Translations under genes and position numbers: made by a program
The notes under the pieces: generated by a model
Told to the model about the DNA's origin: nothing
Databases searched by the model: none
What the model saw: the letters and a program-made list of their open reading frames with translations, nothing else
Shown here: positions 8,427 to 15,841 of the stretch, piece by piece
Layout of the letters: every line of letters starts with the position of its first letter
Position numbering within the stretch: the first letter of the stretch is position 1
Source of the DNA: Methylobacillus arboreus
GTDB taxonomy: Bacteria; Pseudomonadota; Gammaproteobacteria; Burkholderiales; Methylophilaceae
Reading direction: 5' to 3'
Assembly: GCF_020532725.1 (NCBI RefSeq)
Contig: NZ_JAJAVC010000003.1
Coordinates: forward strand, 372,001-436,000
Length of the DNA stretch: 64,000 nucleotides

Positions 8427-9437
8427 TCAAATTTCATCTCCAGACGCTGTCAGCTTGTCGCGGATTGCCGCTACGGCGCGATAGGATTGCAAGCGTACCG
8501 CATGGTCGAATACATGCCCGGTTACCATCAATTCATCCGGCGCCAGATCATTCAGAAATTTCCTTAATCCTGCCTCCACGGTGGAAGGGGAGCCCACCAG
8601 TGAACAGGCCAGCATGCGCTCCACACCGATTTTTTCTGCAGGTGTCCAATATTGTTCGATATCTTCCATCGGCGGGGGCAGCTGTCCTGGCGTGCCGCGA
8701 AGCAGGTTGGTGAAGCCCTGCTGCTGGGAGCTGAACCAATAGCGCGCTTCTTGGTCCGTATCCGCCACCAGAATGTTGGTGGTGAGCATGAAATAAGGCT
8801 TGCTCAATTGCTTGGAAGGGGTGAAGTTGCGCCGGTAGGTATCAAGCGCTTGCAGCAGGAAGGTAGGCGCAAAATGCGAGGCGAACGCGAATGGGAGGCC
8901 ATGGGCGGCGGCATATTGTGCGCCGTAAAGGCTGGAGCCCAGTATCCAGATCGGGACGTCCAGCCCTGCGCCAGGCACGGCGCGAATGGATTGTCCGGCC
9001 TGGACCGGCGCAAAGTAGTGCTGGAGCTCTGCCACCAGTTCCGGGAAATCCTCGCCATGGGTGTTCAGGCTACGGCGCAAGGCGCGCGCGGTCGCCATGT
9101 CGCTTCCAGGTGCGCGGCCCAGGCCGAGGTCTATACGGTCCGGATAAAGCGATGCCAGCGTGCCGAACTGCTCCGCAATCGCAAGCGGGGCATGGTTGGG
9201 CAGCATGATGCCGCCGGCGCCCACGCGGATAGTACGGGTATGGCTTGCTACATGGCCGATCACCACGGAAGTGGCCGCGCTGGCAATGCCCGGCATGTTG
9301 TGATGTTCGGCCAGCCAGAAGCGGCGATAGCCCAGCTCTTCCCCAATCTGGGCCAGGCTGACAGAGTTGCGGAAGGATAGCTCCGGGGTGCCACCTTGCA
9401 CGATGGGGCAGAGGTCGAGAATGGAAAATGGAATCAT
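8427..9437 (-). CDS. Luciferase-like (LLM class) flavin-dependent oxidoreductase
   Basis: A 336-residue member of the bacterial luciferase-like family, in the single-component YhbW/MsnO8 subgroup. Family marks are [13 protein letters not shown] at the N-terminus, [37 protein letters not shown] and [11 protein letters not shown], which together form the flavin-binding TIM barrel. Such enzymes use reduced FMN or F420; nothing here identifies the substrate. The ATG at 9437 is preferred over an in-frame TTG at 9440. It is convergent with the LysR gene (50 bp) and divergent from selO (280 bp). Confidence 0.88.
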   Translation of the reverse strand: MIPFSILDLCPIVQGGTPELSFRNSVSLAQIGEELGYRRFWLAEHHNMPGIASAATSVVIGHVASHTRTIRVGAGGIMLPNHAPLAIAEQFGTLASLYPDRIDLGLGRAPGSDMATARALRRSLNTHGEDFPELVAELQHYFAPVQAGQSIRAVPGAGLDVPIWILGSSLYGAQYAAAHGLPFAFASHFAPTFLLQALDTYRRNFTPSKQLSKPYFMLTTNILVADTDQEARYWFSSQQQGFTNLLRGTPGQLPPPMEDIEQYWTPAEKIGVERMLACSLVGSPSTVEAGLRKFLNDLAPDELMVTGHVFDHAVRLQSYRAVAAIRDKLTASGDEI

Positions 9438-9717
9438 CAATTTAATTTCTGACGCAGATATATGGAAAAAGACAGAAAAGCCGCTCGAGCGTTCTGGATT
9501 GCATTATGCGCCTGGCTCAACAATTTCTGTGGGTAACTTTGTGGGCAGCATGGGTATTGGTGCATTAAGCGATTGTTAAACCATGTATAAATCCAGGCTG
9601 CCTATTATTTGAGCAAGGCACATACACTTAATTTATTCCATTACAGAACATACGATGTTGAAAGCTGTCATGCTGATATAGTCCTGACATTTTTTCAGGC
9701 ATCGTAAAATATTGAAT

Positions 9718-11274
9718 ATGCTGACTTTCGACAATAAATTCCTACAAGAGCTGCCGGGCGACCCGGAAACCACCAACCAGTTGCGCCAGGTGTTCCATGC
9801 TTGCTGGTCGCGTGTGATGCCAACCCCGGTTTCTGCGCCCCGGTTGCTTGCCTGGTCGCGGGAAATGCTGGAAGAACTGGAGCTGAGCGAGCAGGAGATT
9901 CAGTCGCCCGATTGGGTCAATGCGCTTGCCGGCAACGGTTTCATCCCCGGCATGGAGCCTTATGCCATGTGCTACGGCGGGCACCAGTTCGGCCATTGGG
10001 CGGGCCAGCTCGGCGATGGCCGCGCGATCAGCCTGGGTGAAGTGGTGAATAGCCGGGGCCGGCGTTGGGAGCTGCAGCTCAAGGGCGCAGGCGTGACGCC
10101 TTATTCGCGCATGGCGGATGGCCGGGCGGTATTGCGTTCCTCTGTACGCGAGTTCCTCTGTAGCGAGGCCATGCACCATCTCGGCATCCCGACCACACGT
10201 GCCTTGAGCCTGGTGCAAACCGGCGATTTCGTGATCCGCGACATGTTCTACAACGGCAATCCCCAGGCGGAAAAGGGCGCGATCGTTTGCCGGGTGTCGC
10301 CCTCGTTCGTCCGCTTTGGCAATTTCGAGATTTTTTCAATGCGTGAGGATAGGGAAACCTTGCAAGCCATGGTGGATTTCACTATCGACCGTGACTTTCC
10401 CGAACTGAGGGATTACCCGGAAGAGGAGCGAGTTGCCGAATGGTTCGCGATCGTCTGCGCTCGCACTGCGCGCCTGATTGCGCACTGGATGCGCGTGGGC
10501 TTCGTGCACGGCGTGATGAATACCGACAATATGTCCATCCTCGGCCTGACTATCGATTACGGTCCATACGGCTGGGTGGACAACTTCGACCCGGGCTGGA
10601 CCCCCAACACCACCGATGCCGCAGGCCGACGTTATTGCTTCGGCCGCCAGCCCGACATTGCGCGCTGGAACCTGGAGCGCTTGGCGCAGGCGCTTTACAG
10701 CCTGAAACCGGAGCGTGAGATCTATGACGAGGGACTGATGCTCTACGACCAAGTCTATAACAAGGAGTGGGCTGGCATCCTCGCGGCCAAGTTCGGCTTC
10801 AGCGGGTGGCGTGATGAGTACGAGCCGCTGGTTAACGAGGCCTTCGACCTTATGTACCACGCGGAAGTGGACATGACCGAGTTCTTCCGCAAGCTGGCCG
10901 AAGTGGATGTTGAAACTCCTGCGCTTGCCATCCTGCAAAGCGCTTTCTATAGTCCGGCTTTGTTGGATACCTTCAAGCCACGCTTCGAGCAATGGCTCAA
11001 GCGATACTGCCAGCTGACCCAGGCCGATGGCCGCGAACCGGCTGAGCGTGTTGCTACGATGAACCGGGTCAACCCGCGCTATGTGTTGCGCAACTACCTT
11101 GCCCAGCAGGCCATAGACCTGGCTGACACAGGCGATACCAGCATGATAGATGAGCTGCTGGAAGTGCTGCGCAAGCCTTATGAAGAGCAGCCGGGCAAGG
11201 AACGTTTTGCCGCCTTGCGTCCTGATTGGGCCAGGCATAAGGCAGGGTGCTCTATGCTGTCTTGTAGTTCGTGA
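9718..11274 (+). CDS. selO: SelO/YdiU-family protein AMPylase
   Basis: A 518-residue SelO-family protein, a pseudokinase fold that transfers AMP from ATP to Ser, Thr or Tyr of target proteins and is linked to redox stress. The family sequences are GMEPYAMCYGGHQFGHWAGQ, LQLKGAGVTPYSRMADGRAV, SVREFLCSEAMHHLGIPTTR and GVMNTDNMSILGLTIDYGPY. The C-terminus ends CSMLSCSS; the penultimate Cys corresponds to the redox Cys (selenocysteine in animal SelO). I chose the ATG at 9718; an in-frame TTG lies two codons upstream. The gene stands alone. The 280 bp upstream hold only a small hairpin at about 9684-9700 (CCTGA/TCAGG) and no recognisable operator. Confidence 0.93.
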   Translation: MLTFDNKFLQELPGDPETTNQLRQVFHACWSRVMPTPVSAPRLLAWSREMLEELELSEQEIQSPDWVNALAGNGFIPGMEPYAMCYGGHQFGHWAGQLGDGRAISLGEVVNSRGRRWELQLKGAGVTPYSRMADGRAVLRSSVREFLCSEAMHHLGIPTTRALSLVQTGDFVIRDMFYNGNPQAEKGAIVCRVSPSFVRFGNFEIFSMREDRETLQAMVDFTIDRDFPELRDYPEEERVAEWFAIVCARTARLIAHWMRVGFVHGVMNTDNMSILGLTIDYGPYGWVDNFDPGWTPNTTDAAGRRYCFGRQPDIARWNLERLAQALYSLKPEREIYDEGLMLYDQVYNKEWAGILAAKFGFSGWRDEYEPLVNEAFDLMYHAEVDMTEFFRKLAEVDVETPALAILQSAFYSPALLDTFKPRFEQWLKRYCQLTQADGREPAERVATMNRVNPRYVLRNYLAQQAIDLADTGDTSMIDELLEVLRKPYEEQPGKERFAALRPDWARHKAGCSMLSCSS

Positions 11275-11312
11275 TTCAAGACTCCACCATAGGCTTATTG
11301 CATCCGCCAACA

Positions 11313-11538
11313 TTAAGGGCGAGCGCAGCAAAGCCAAGTTGCTTTTGGCTTTAAGTTCCCGGAGACTGCGCCCAAGCTCTCGGTTTCCTGCATTGCTCAA
11401 TCCATCCGGGCTCTTGCAGAACTCACTTCGCTCAAACATGCTGCAAGCCCTTATCCGGCTGGATTTCCGCTACTCGGCGCAGCGAGACGGGGAATCTAAG
11501 GTCCAAACCAATACTTGGCATCGCTGCGCTCGCCCTAA
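11313..11538. repeat. Long imperfect palindrome (about 226 bp) between convergent genes
   Basis: The ends pair: GGGCGAGCGCAGCAAAGCCA at 11317 matches the complement of the 3' end, which reads GGGCGAGCGCAGCGATGCCA from 11535 backwards. Inner parts also match (AAGTTCCCGGAGACTGCGCC against AGATTCCCCGTCTCGCTGCG) and the centre folds as GGGCTCTTGCAG/CTGCAAGCCC around 11410-11455. It fills nearly all the space between selO and the SSS transporter, whose stop codon is 5 bp from its right end. The build resembles the 270-bp palindrome at 1535 but the sequence differs. No gene is encoded. Confidence 0.75.
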
Positions 11539-11542
11539 CACA

Positions 11543-12994
11543 CTAGAGTTGTTCCTGGTCTAACCTGCGGCTTGCATGTGCCAGCGATGCAAGTTCGAAG
11601 TGCTGTTTGCGGCGTTTGATCAAGCGGGTGAGGGTGATTACCGCGACAGGCGTCAATGCGGCCAGCAGGAAGGCTTCGAGCAGGTGGGTTGCAGGCTGGT
11701 CCGGCATGGGGAACATGAACAGTCCTGCCGCCAATCCCGCTACCGTCCCCATCACAGCCTCCATGCCTGTATGCGAGCGGCTGAACAGGCCGAAGAACAC
11801 GGGGAATGCCGCGGCGGCGCATAGCAGGTCGGCCAGCAGGAACAGGTAGAGCACGCTGTAGCCCTGCGCGGCGACAATCAGCACGGGTATTGCAACCAGC
11901 AGGACAAGCCAGCGCGACAGGCGCATCAGGCTGGCAGCGCTGCTTTTCGGCATCACCCGGCCGATATCCACCGCAACGATGCTCGAAATGGCGCTGATGG
12001 CCGTGTCCGCGCTGCACATCACCAGCGAGATGCCGAGCGGGATCAGGGCGACGGCCAGCCAGAGCGGGATGTTGGGCATGACTACGCTGAACAAGGCCAC
12101 TGAGCTGTCACCATCCGGTGTCATCGCCATGAAGGCCAGCCCGAACAAGCCCATGATGAAGATGAAGGGCACCACGAGAATGCCGCCCAGCAGGAAGCCG
12201 TTGCGCATGGTCGGGATGTCTTTGGCGGAGTATATACGCTGCCAGTTGCCCTGGTGGAAGATGCCGGTGAGCAGGATGGCGACGAAGAAGGTGAGCCCGG
12301 CCTTGATGCCGCCCACGTCCTGCAGGTTGATCAACTGCGGCGCGGTTTGCTGCAGCTTTTCTGCGACCGGGGCAATGCCGCCGGTGGCCTGCCAGCCGAT
12401 GAAGACCAGCGCTGCCAGCAAAGGGATAATGATGACGATCTGTACTTTGTCGGTGAAGATGGAGGCGCGCAGGCCGCCGTAAGTGGTGTAGAGCAGGGTG
12501 AAGCCGAGCACGATGGCCGCGGTGGCCCATAGCGGCACCGGCGCCAGCAATGTCACCATCTTGGCGATGGCGGTGATCTCCGCGCTCATGGCGATGAACA
12601 GGTAGAACAGCATGATGGTCAGCGCGAGCAAGTACATAGGCTTGCCGTAGCGTGCGCCCAGGAACTCCGTCAGGGAGTGGCCGTTGGGCATCAGCTCGCG
12701 CATGCGCTTGCCGAGCGGGATCATGGCAATGCGCGGAGACATGGCGCCTATGGCATAGCCGATCACGGCGGTCAGGCCGCCCCAGGTCGCCGCTTGCGCA
12801 GGCGAGAACAATATCCATGCGCCCAGCGACGAGGCCAGCAGGGTCATGATGCTGGCAAGCGTGCCCTGGCTGTTGCGCGCGACGATGTATTCTTCAAGGT
12901 TGCCGCGGAATTTGCGTGAATAAGCCATGCCGGCGATAGCGAAAACGGCGGCGAAAAAGACTAGCCAGGCGAGGGCGGCTTGCGTACTGAGCAT
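11543..12994 (-). CDS. Sodium:solute symporter family transporter under TPP riboswitch control
   Basis: A 483-residue polytopic transporter of the SSS/SLC5 family (PanF-like fold, about 13 helices), which couples Na+ to uptake of small solutes. The N-terminal helix (ALAWLVFFAAVFAIAGMAYS), the family sequence FRGNLEEYIVARNSQGTLAS and TTYGGLRASIFTDKVQ are typical. The TPP riboswitch in its leader indicates that the solute is thiamine or a thiamine precursor such as the pyrimidine HMP or the thiazole. From memory, riboswitch-linked SSS proteins have been predicted as thiamine-related transporters (name thiV); I could not verify this. The ATG at 12994 follows GGAG by ten bases; an upstream TTG at 13027 lacks a ribosome site and lies in the regulatory hairpin. 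Confidence 0.88.
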   Translation of the reverse strand: MLSTQAALAWLVFFAAVFAIAGMAYSRKFRGNLEEYIVARNSQGTLASIMTLLASSLGAWILFSPAQAATWGGLTAVIGYAIGAMSPRIAMIPLGKRMRELMPNGHSLTEFLGARYGKPMYLLALTIMLFYLFIAMSAEITAIAKMVTLLAPVPLWATAAIVLGFTLLYTTYGGLRASIFTDKVQIVIIIPLLAALVFIGWQATGGIAPVAEKLQQTAPQLINLQDVGGIKAGLTFFVAILLTGIFHQGNWQRIYSAKDIPTMRNGFLLGGILVVPFIFIMGLFGLAFMAMTPDGDSSVALFSVVMPNIPLWLAVALIPLGISLVMCSADTAISAISSIVAVDIGRVMPKSSAASLMRLSRWLVLLVAIPVLIVAAQGYSVLYLFLLADLLCAAAAFPVFFGLFSRSHTGMEAVMGTVAGLAAGLFMFPMPDQPATHLLEAFLLAALTPVAVITLTRLIKRRKQHFELASLAHASRRLDQEQL

Positions 12995-13054
12995 TGTGTG
13001 GTGACTCCTGTAATCGACGAATGACAAGGAGTACGCACATGGATGCGTGATTTC

Positions 13055-13147
13055 CTTCCTTTCGCCAGCATGATCTGGATCAAGTATTAAGGGTCATGGT
13101 TGCTATTTTTGCGCCCATTTCTCAGCCGTAAGCGGCTCCCCTAGGGT
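13055..13147 (-). promoter_or_regulatory. TPP riboswitch (THI element) for the SSS transporter
   Basis: Read on the minus strand, the leader contains the conserved THI-element blocks in order: AGGGGAGCC, GGCTGAGAAATGGGC, ACTTGATCCAGATCATGCTG and GGCGAAAGGAAGG. A switching platform is visible downstream. The ribosome site (complement of ACTCCT, 13004-13009) can pair with an anti-site at 13027-13032. The anti-site can instead pair through 13026-13030 with AAGGA at 13053-13057, next to the aptamer's closing stem. TPP binding would therefore favour hiding the ribosome site and lower transporter synthesis. Confidence 0.9.
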
Positions 13148-13229
13148 TAGCCTGGAATTATAGCGATATTCTTCCAGTGTGCGATGAAGACATGCGGATA
13201 ATTCATGTTTCATGGTATGGTTCGGCCTC

Positions 13230-13343
13230 AGAGTGGCTAACAAAACTCAGCGAAGCGATCCTGACTAGGCGCCCTGCCGCAGACAGTACAACTAGTACGG
13301 CAAGGCAGAACAACAACGTCAGGAGAGTTTTGTTAGCTACTCT
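13230..13343 (-). repeat. Hairpin repeat copy 1 (114 bp)
   Basis: Outer arms AGAGTGGCTAACAAAACTC (13230-13248) and its complement at 13325-13343 match at 18 of 19 positions. The core, read on the minus strand, contains GCCGTACTAGTTGTACTGTC and the pairs CTGAC/GTCAG and CTGCC/GGCAG. The copy sits between two TPP riboswitches and ends 2 bp before the plus-strand one. It is the only copy not touching a stop codon; where others have TAG or TGA it has AAG. Confidence 0.85.
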
Positions 13344-13345
13344 TT

Positions 13346-13432
13346 GGCACGGGGTGCCCTGAATAAGCTGTTTCTTCAGGGCTGAGACCACACCCGTATA
13401 CCTGATCCAGATCATACTGGCGGAGGAATGCC
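13346..13432 (+). promoter_or_regulatory. TPP riboswitch (THI element) for the SDR-monooxygenase operon
   Basis: The conserved blocks appear in order: CGGGGTGCCC, AGGGCTGAGACCACACCCGT, ACCTGATCCAGATCATACTG and GGCGGAGGAATGCC. The closing stem P1 pairs GGCA (13346-13349) with TGCC (13429-13432). TPP is expected to repress expression of the SDR gene whose start is 58 bp downstream. Confidence 0.95.
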
Positions 13433-13490
13433 TGTCGCAGCTTGTCGTGCTGCGCATTCCTTTGCCATGAAACATTGCAAAGGAATCGCA
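13425..13490 (+). promoter_or_regulatory. Switching platform: ribosome-site hairpin and competing anti-hairpin
   Basis: The sequester stem pairs TGCG (13451-13454) and ATTCCTTTGC (13456-13465) with GCAAAGGAAT (13477-13486) and CGCA (13487-13490). It buries the AAAGGAA ribosome site and the A of the start codon. The competing stem pairs GGAATG (13425-13430) with CATTCC (13455-13460) and CGCAG (13436-13440) with CTGCG (13450-13454). GGAATG overlaps the P1 strand of the riboswitch, so ligand binding would break the competing stem and let the ribosome site be hidden. This is a translational OFF switch by inspection. Confidence 0.8.
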
Positions 13491-14275
13491 TGAGCAGCCC
13501 ATCTCCATCCTTACTTCCCATTCAAGAACAACTCGTGCTTGTCACCGGCGCCGGCCGCGGGCTGGGCCGGCATATCGCCCGCGCCTTCCTCAGCCAGGGG
13601 GCGAGCGTGGTCGTGAACTACCTCCACAGCGCGGAAGCTGCGGCGGCCCTGGCGGATGAAGCGCCGGGGCGGGCCTTGGCGATCCGGGCGGACGTGAGCG
13701 ATGCCAATGTCGTGCGGGCGATGGTGGAGCAGGCGCAAGCGCATTTCGGCAAGCCAATCACCACTGTGGTCAACAATGCCTTGCCTGACTTCAAGTTTAA
13801 TGGCGATGCGCGGGCGCATGCGCATGATCTCGGCTGGGAGGGGTTGCAGCAGCAATTCGAAGGCGTGGTGCGCGGCGCGCTCAATACCGTCCAGGCCAGT
13901 TTTCCCGGCATGCGCACGCAGGGCGGCGGCCGGGTGGTCAATATCGGCACCAATCTGTTCCAGAATCCGGTGGTGCCTTATCACGACTACACCGCCGCCA
14001 AGGCGGCGCTGCTTTCCCTCACGCGCACCTTGTCGCAGGACCTGGGGCCTGACGGCATTACGGTCAACATGGTGTCGGGCGGCTTGCTGCGTACCACCGA
14101 CGCATCCGCCGCCACGCCGGATGCCGTGTTCGACCTGATTGCCGCGAGCACGCCGTTGCGCCGTGTCACCACGCCGGAAGAGTTTGCCGACGCGGTGCTG
14201 TTCTTCGCCTCGCCCTGGTCGCGCGCGGTGACGGGGCAGAACCTGGTTGTCGATGGCGGCCTGGTCAAGAATTAG
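13490..14275 (+). CDS. SDR-family oxidoreductase, TPP-riboswitch controlled
   Basis: A 261-residue short-chain dehydrogenase/reductase with the NAD(P) motif TGAGRGLG (residues 19-26), the NNA segment VVNNALPDF and the catalytic YTAAK (Tyr about 167, Lys about 171). The catalytic Ser expected 13 residues before Tyr is a Thr (IGTNLFQN). General annotation would be 3-oxoacyl-ACP reductase, but the riboswitch says its product matters for thiamine supply. I infer a salvage or repair reaction on a thiamine fragment; the substrate is unknown. The ATG at 13490 is set by the ribosome-site hairpin and AAAGGAA. The next gene, an NtaA-type monooxygenase, lies 187 bp on, separated by a hairpin repeat. Confidence 0.9.
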   Translation: MSSPSPSLLPIQEQLVLVTGAGRGLGRHIARAFLSQGASVVVNYLHSAEAAAALADEAPGRALAIRADVSDANVVRAMVEQAQAHFGKPITTVVNNALPDFKFNGDARAHAHDLGWEGLQQQFEGVVRGALNTVQASFPGMRTQGGGRVVNIGTNLFQNPVVPYHDYTAAKAALLSLTRTLSQDLGPDGITVNMVSGGLLRTTDASAATPDAVFDLIAASTPLRRVTTPEEFADAVLFFASPWSRAVTGQNLVVDGGLVKN

Positions 14276-14388
14276 AGCGGCTGACAAAACTTTCCTGGCG
14301 TTGTTGTCCTGCCTGGCCGTACTAGTTGTACTGTCTGCGGCAGGGCGCCTAGCCAGGATCGCTTACGCTAAGCTTTGTCAGCTGCTCT
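14274..14388 (+). repeat. Hairpin repeat copy 2 (115 bp), begins in the SDR stop codon
   Basis: Arms AGAGCGGCTGACAAAACTT (14274-14292) and the complement of 14370-14388 match at 17 of 19 positions. The first two arm bases are the AG of the SDR gene's TAG. The core (CCTGGCCGTACTAGTTGTAC, then CTGCGGCAGGGCGCC) is in plus orientation, the same as the SDR gene. Confidence 0.85.
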
Positions 14389-14462
14389 TGGTCGCGTCGA
14401 CATGTTATCAATTACTTAGCGCCTGCCATTCCTGAATTCACTTAAAAGGCTCTTGCTCTGCG

Positions 14463-15752
14463 ATGATGCACATCAACCTGTTCCTGTTCGGCTGCGGCCA
14501 CCACAACGCGGCCTGGCGCCACCCGGATTCCCAGGTCGAGCGGCTGGGCGATATCCGCTATTACGAGGAAATGGCGCAGCTGGCCGAGCGCGGCAAGCTG
14601 GATGCCGTGTTCTTTGCCGACGGCCACGCCACCAACAACATCACCGACGGTCCGCGCTGGTTCCTCGAACCCGTGACCATGCTCACGGCGATCAGCCGCG
14701 CCACCAGGCACATTGGCTTGGTGAGCACGATTTCCAGCACCTTCTTCACGCCGTTCCATGCCGCGCGTCTGATGGCCTCGCTCGACCATATTTCCGGCGG
14801 GCGTGCAGGCTGGAACGTGGTGACCTCCATGTTCGACGTCGAGGCCAGGAACCACGGCTATGAAGCTATGCCCAGCCACGCTGATCGATATTCCAGAGCA
14901 GACGAGTTCATCCAGGCGGTATTGCAATTATGGGATAGCTGGGACGACGGCGCGTTGCTCAACGACCGTGCGGGGGATTATGTCGATGCAAGTCGGGTGC
15001 GCCAGATCAACCACCATGGCAGGCATTTCCTCGTCGATGGGCCGTTGACCGTGCCGCGCCCGCCGCAAGGCAATCCTGTGCTGTTCCAGGCGGGCGCTTC
15101 CGACCATGGGCGCGCGCTGGCGGCGAAATACGCCGAGGCGATCTACGCCGTGGCCTACGACCTGCCATCGTCACAGGCCTATTACAGCGACGTCAAGGCC
15201 AGGGTCAAGGCTGCCGGGCGGCAGGTGGACGTGCCCATCTTGCCGGGGCTGGTGACCTTTATTGGTTCCACCGAAGCCGAGGCGCGCGCCAAGCAGCGCG
15301 ATCTGGATGAGCTGCTGCCCCTGGAGACTTCGCTGCGGCAATTGCAGTTGTTCATCGACCAGGACTGCATGGACTGGGAGCTGGATGCCCCAGTGCCGCC
15401 GTTGCCGCCGCTGGAAGCCTTCACCGGCCCCAAGGGGCGCTATGCCACGGTGCTGCGCATCATAGCAACCGAGCAACCCACGGTGCGCCAGCTATTGGGT
15501 CGCCTGGCGGCCGGGGGAGGGCATTGCACCATGGTCGGCGCGCCGGAACAGGTAGCGGACCAGATGGAGCATTTGTTCCGCAACGGCGGTGCCGACGGCT
15601 TCAACCTGATGCCGCCGGTGCAGCCCGACAGCGTGCGGGACTTCGTCGACCATGTGATTCCCATCCTGCAGCGGCGAGGCCTGTTCCGCGAGGATTACGA
15701 GCATGCAACATTGCGCGGTCACCTGGGCCTGGCAAGGCCTGCGAGAAAGTAG
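14463..15752 (+). CDS. NtaA/SnaA/DszA-type flavin-dependent monooxygenase
   Basis: A 429-residue two-component-type FMNH2-dependent monooxygenase of the luciferase-like superfamily. Members oxidise nitrilotriacetate, dibenzothiophene sulfone or related C-N and C-S compounds. Characteristic segments are YYEEMAQLAERGKLDAVFFA, TISSTFFTPFHAARLMASLD, SGGRAGWNVVTS and RADEFIQAVLQLWDSW; the length is typical. It follows the SDR gene on the same strand and so is probably under the same TPP riboswitch. This suggests oxidation of a thiamine, thiazole or pyrimidine derivative, which is inference only. No flavin reductase gene is adjacent. The ATG at 14463 is followed by a second ATG. Confidence 0.88.
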   Translation: MMHINLFLFGCGHHNAAWRHPDSQVERLGDIRYYEEMAQLAERGKLDAVFFADGHATNNITDGPRWFLEPVTMLTAISRATRHIGLVSTISSTFFTPFHAARLMASLDHISGGRAGWNVVTSMFDVEARNHGYEAMPSHADRYSRADEFIQAVLQLWDSWDDGALLNDRAGDYVDASRVRQINHHGRHFLVDGPLTVPRPPQGNPVLFQAGASDHGRALAAKYAEAIYAVAYDLPSSQAYYSDVKARVKAAGRQVDVPILPGLVTFIGSTEAEARAKQRDLDELLPLETSLRQLQLFIDQDCMDWELDAPVPPLPPLEAFTGPKGRYATVLRIIATEQPTVRQLLGRLAAGGGHCTMVGAPEQVADQMEHLFRNGGADGFNLMPPVQPDSVRDFVDHVIPILQRRGLFREDYEHATLRGHLGLARPARK

Positions 15753-15841
15753 CACGGGTTCGGCTTTTCCCGTTTCTGGAGTCTGTTTCGGATATTGCGT
15801 CCTCATGTATGATGCAATCCATTGCGTGAGAAAACTGCCTT

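Noticed and set aside
11543-12994. Pantothenate symporter PanF
   Set aside because: The fold is the same family, but the TPP riboswitch in the leader argues for a thiamine-related solute.
13490-14275. Fatty-acid 3-oxoacyl-ACP reductase FabG
   Set aside because: There is no fatty-acid gene nearby, the catalytic Ser is Thr, and expression is under a TPP riboswitch.
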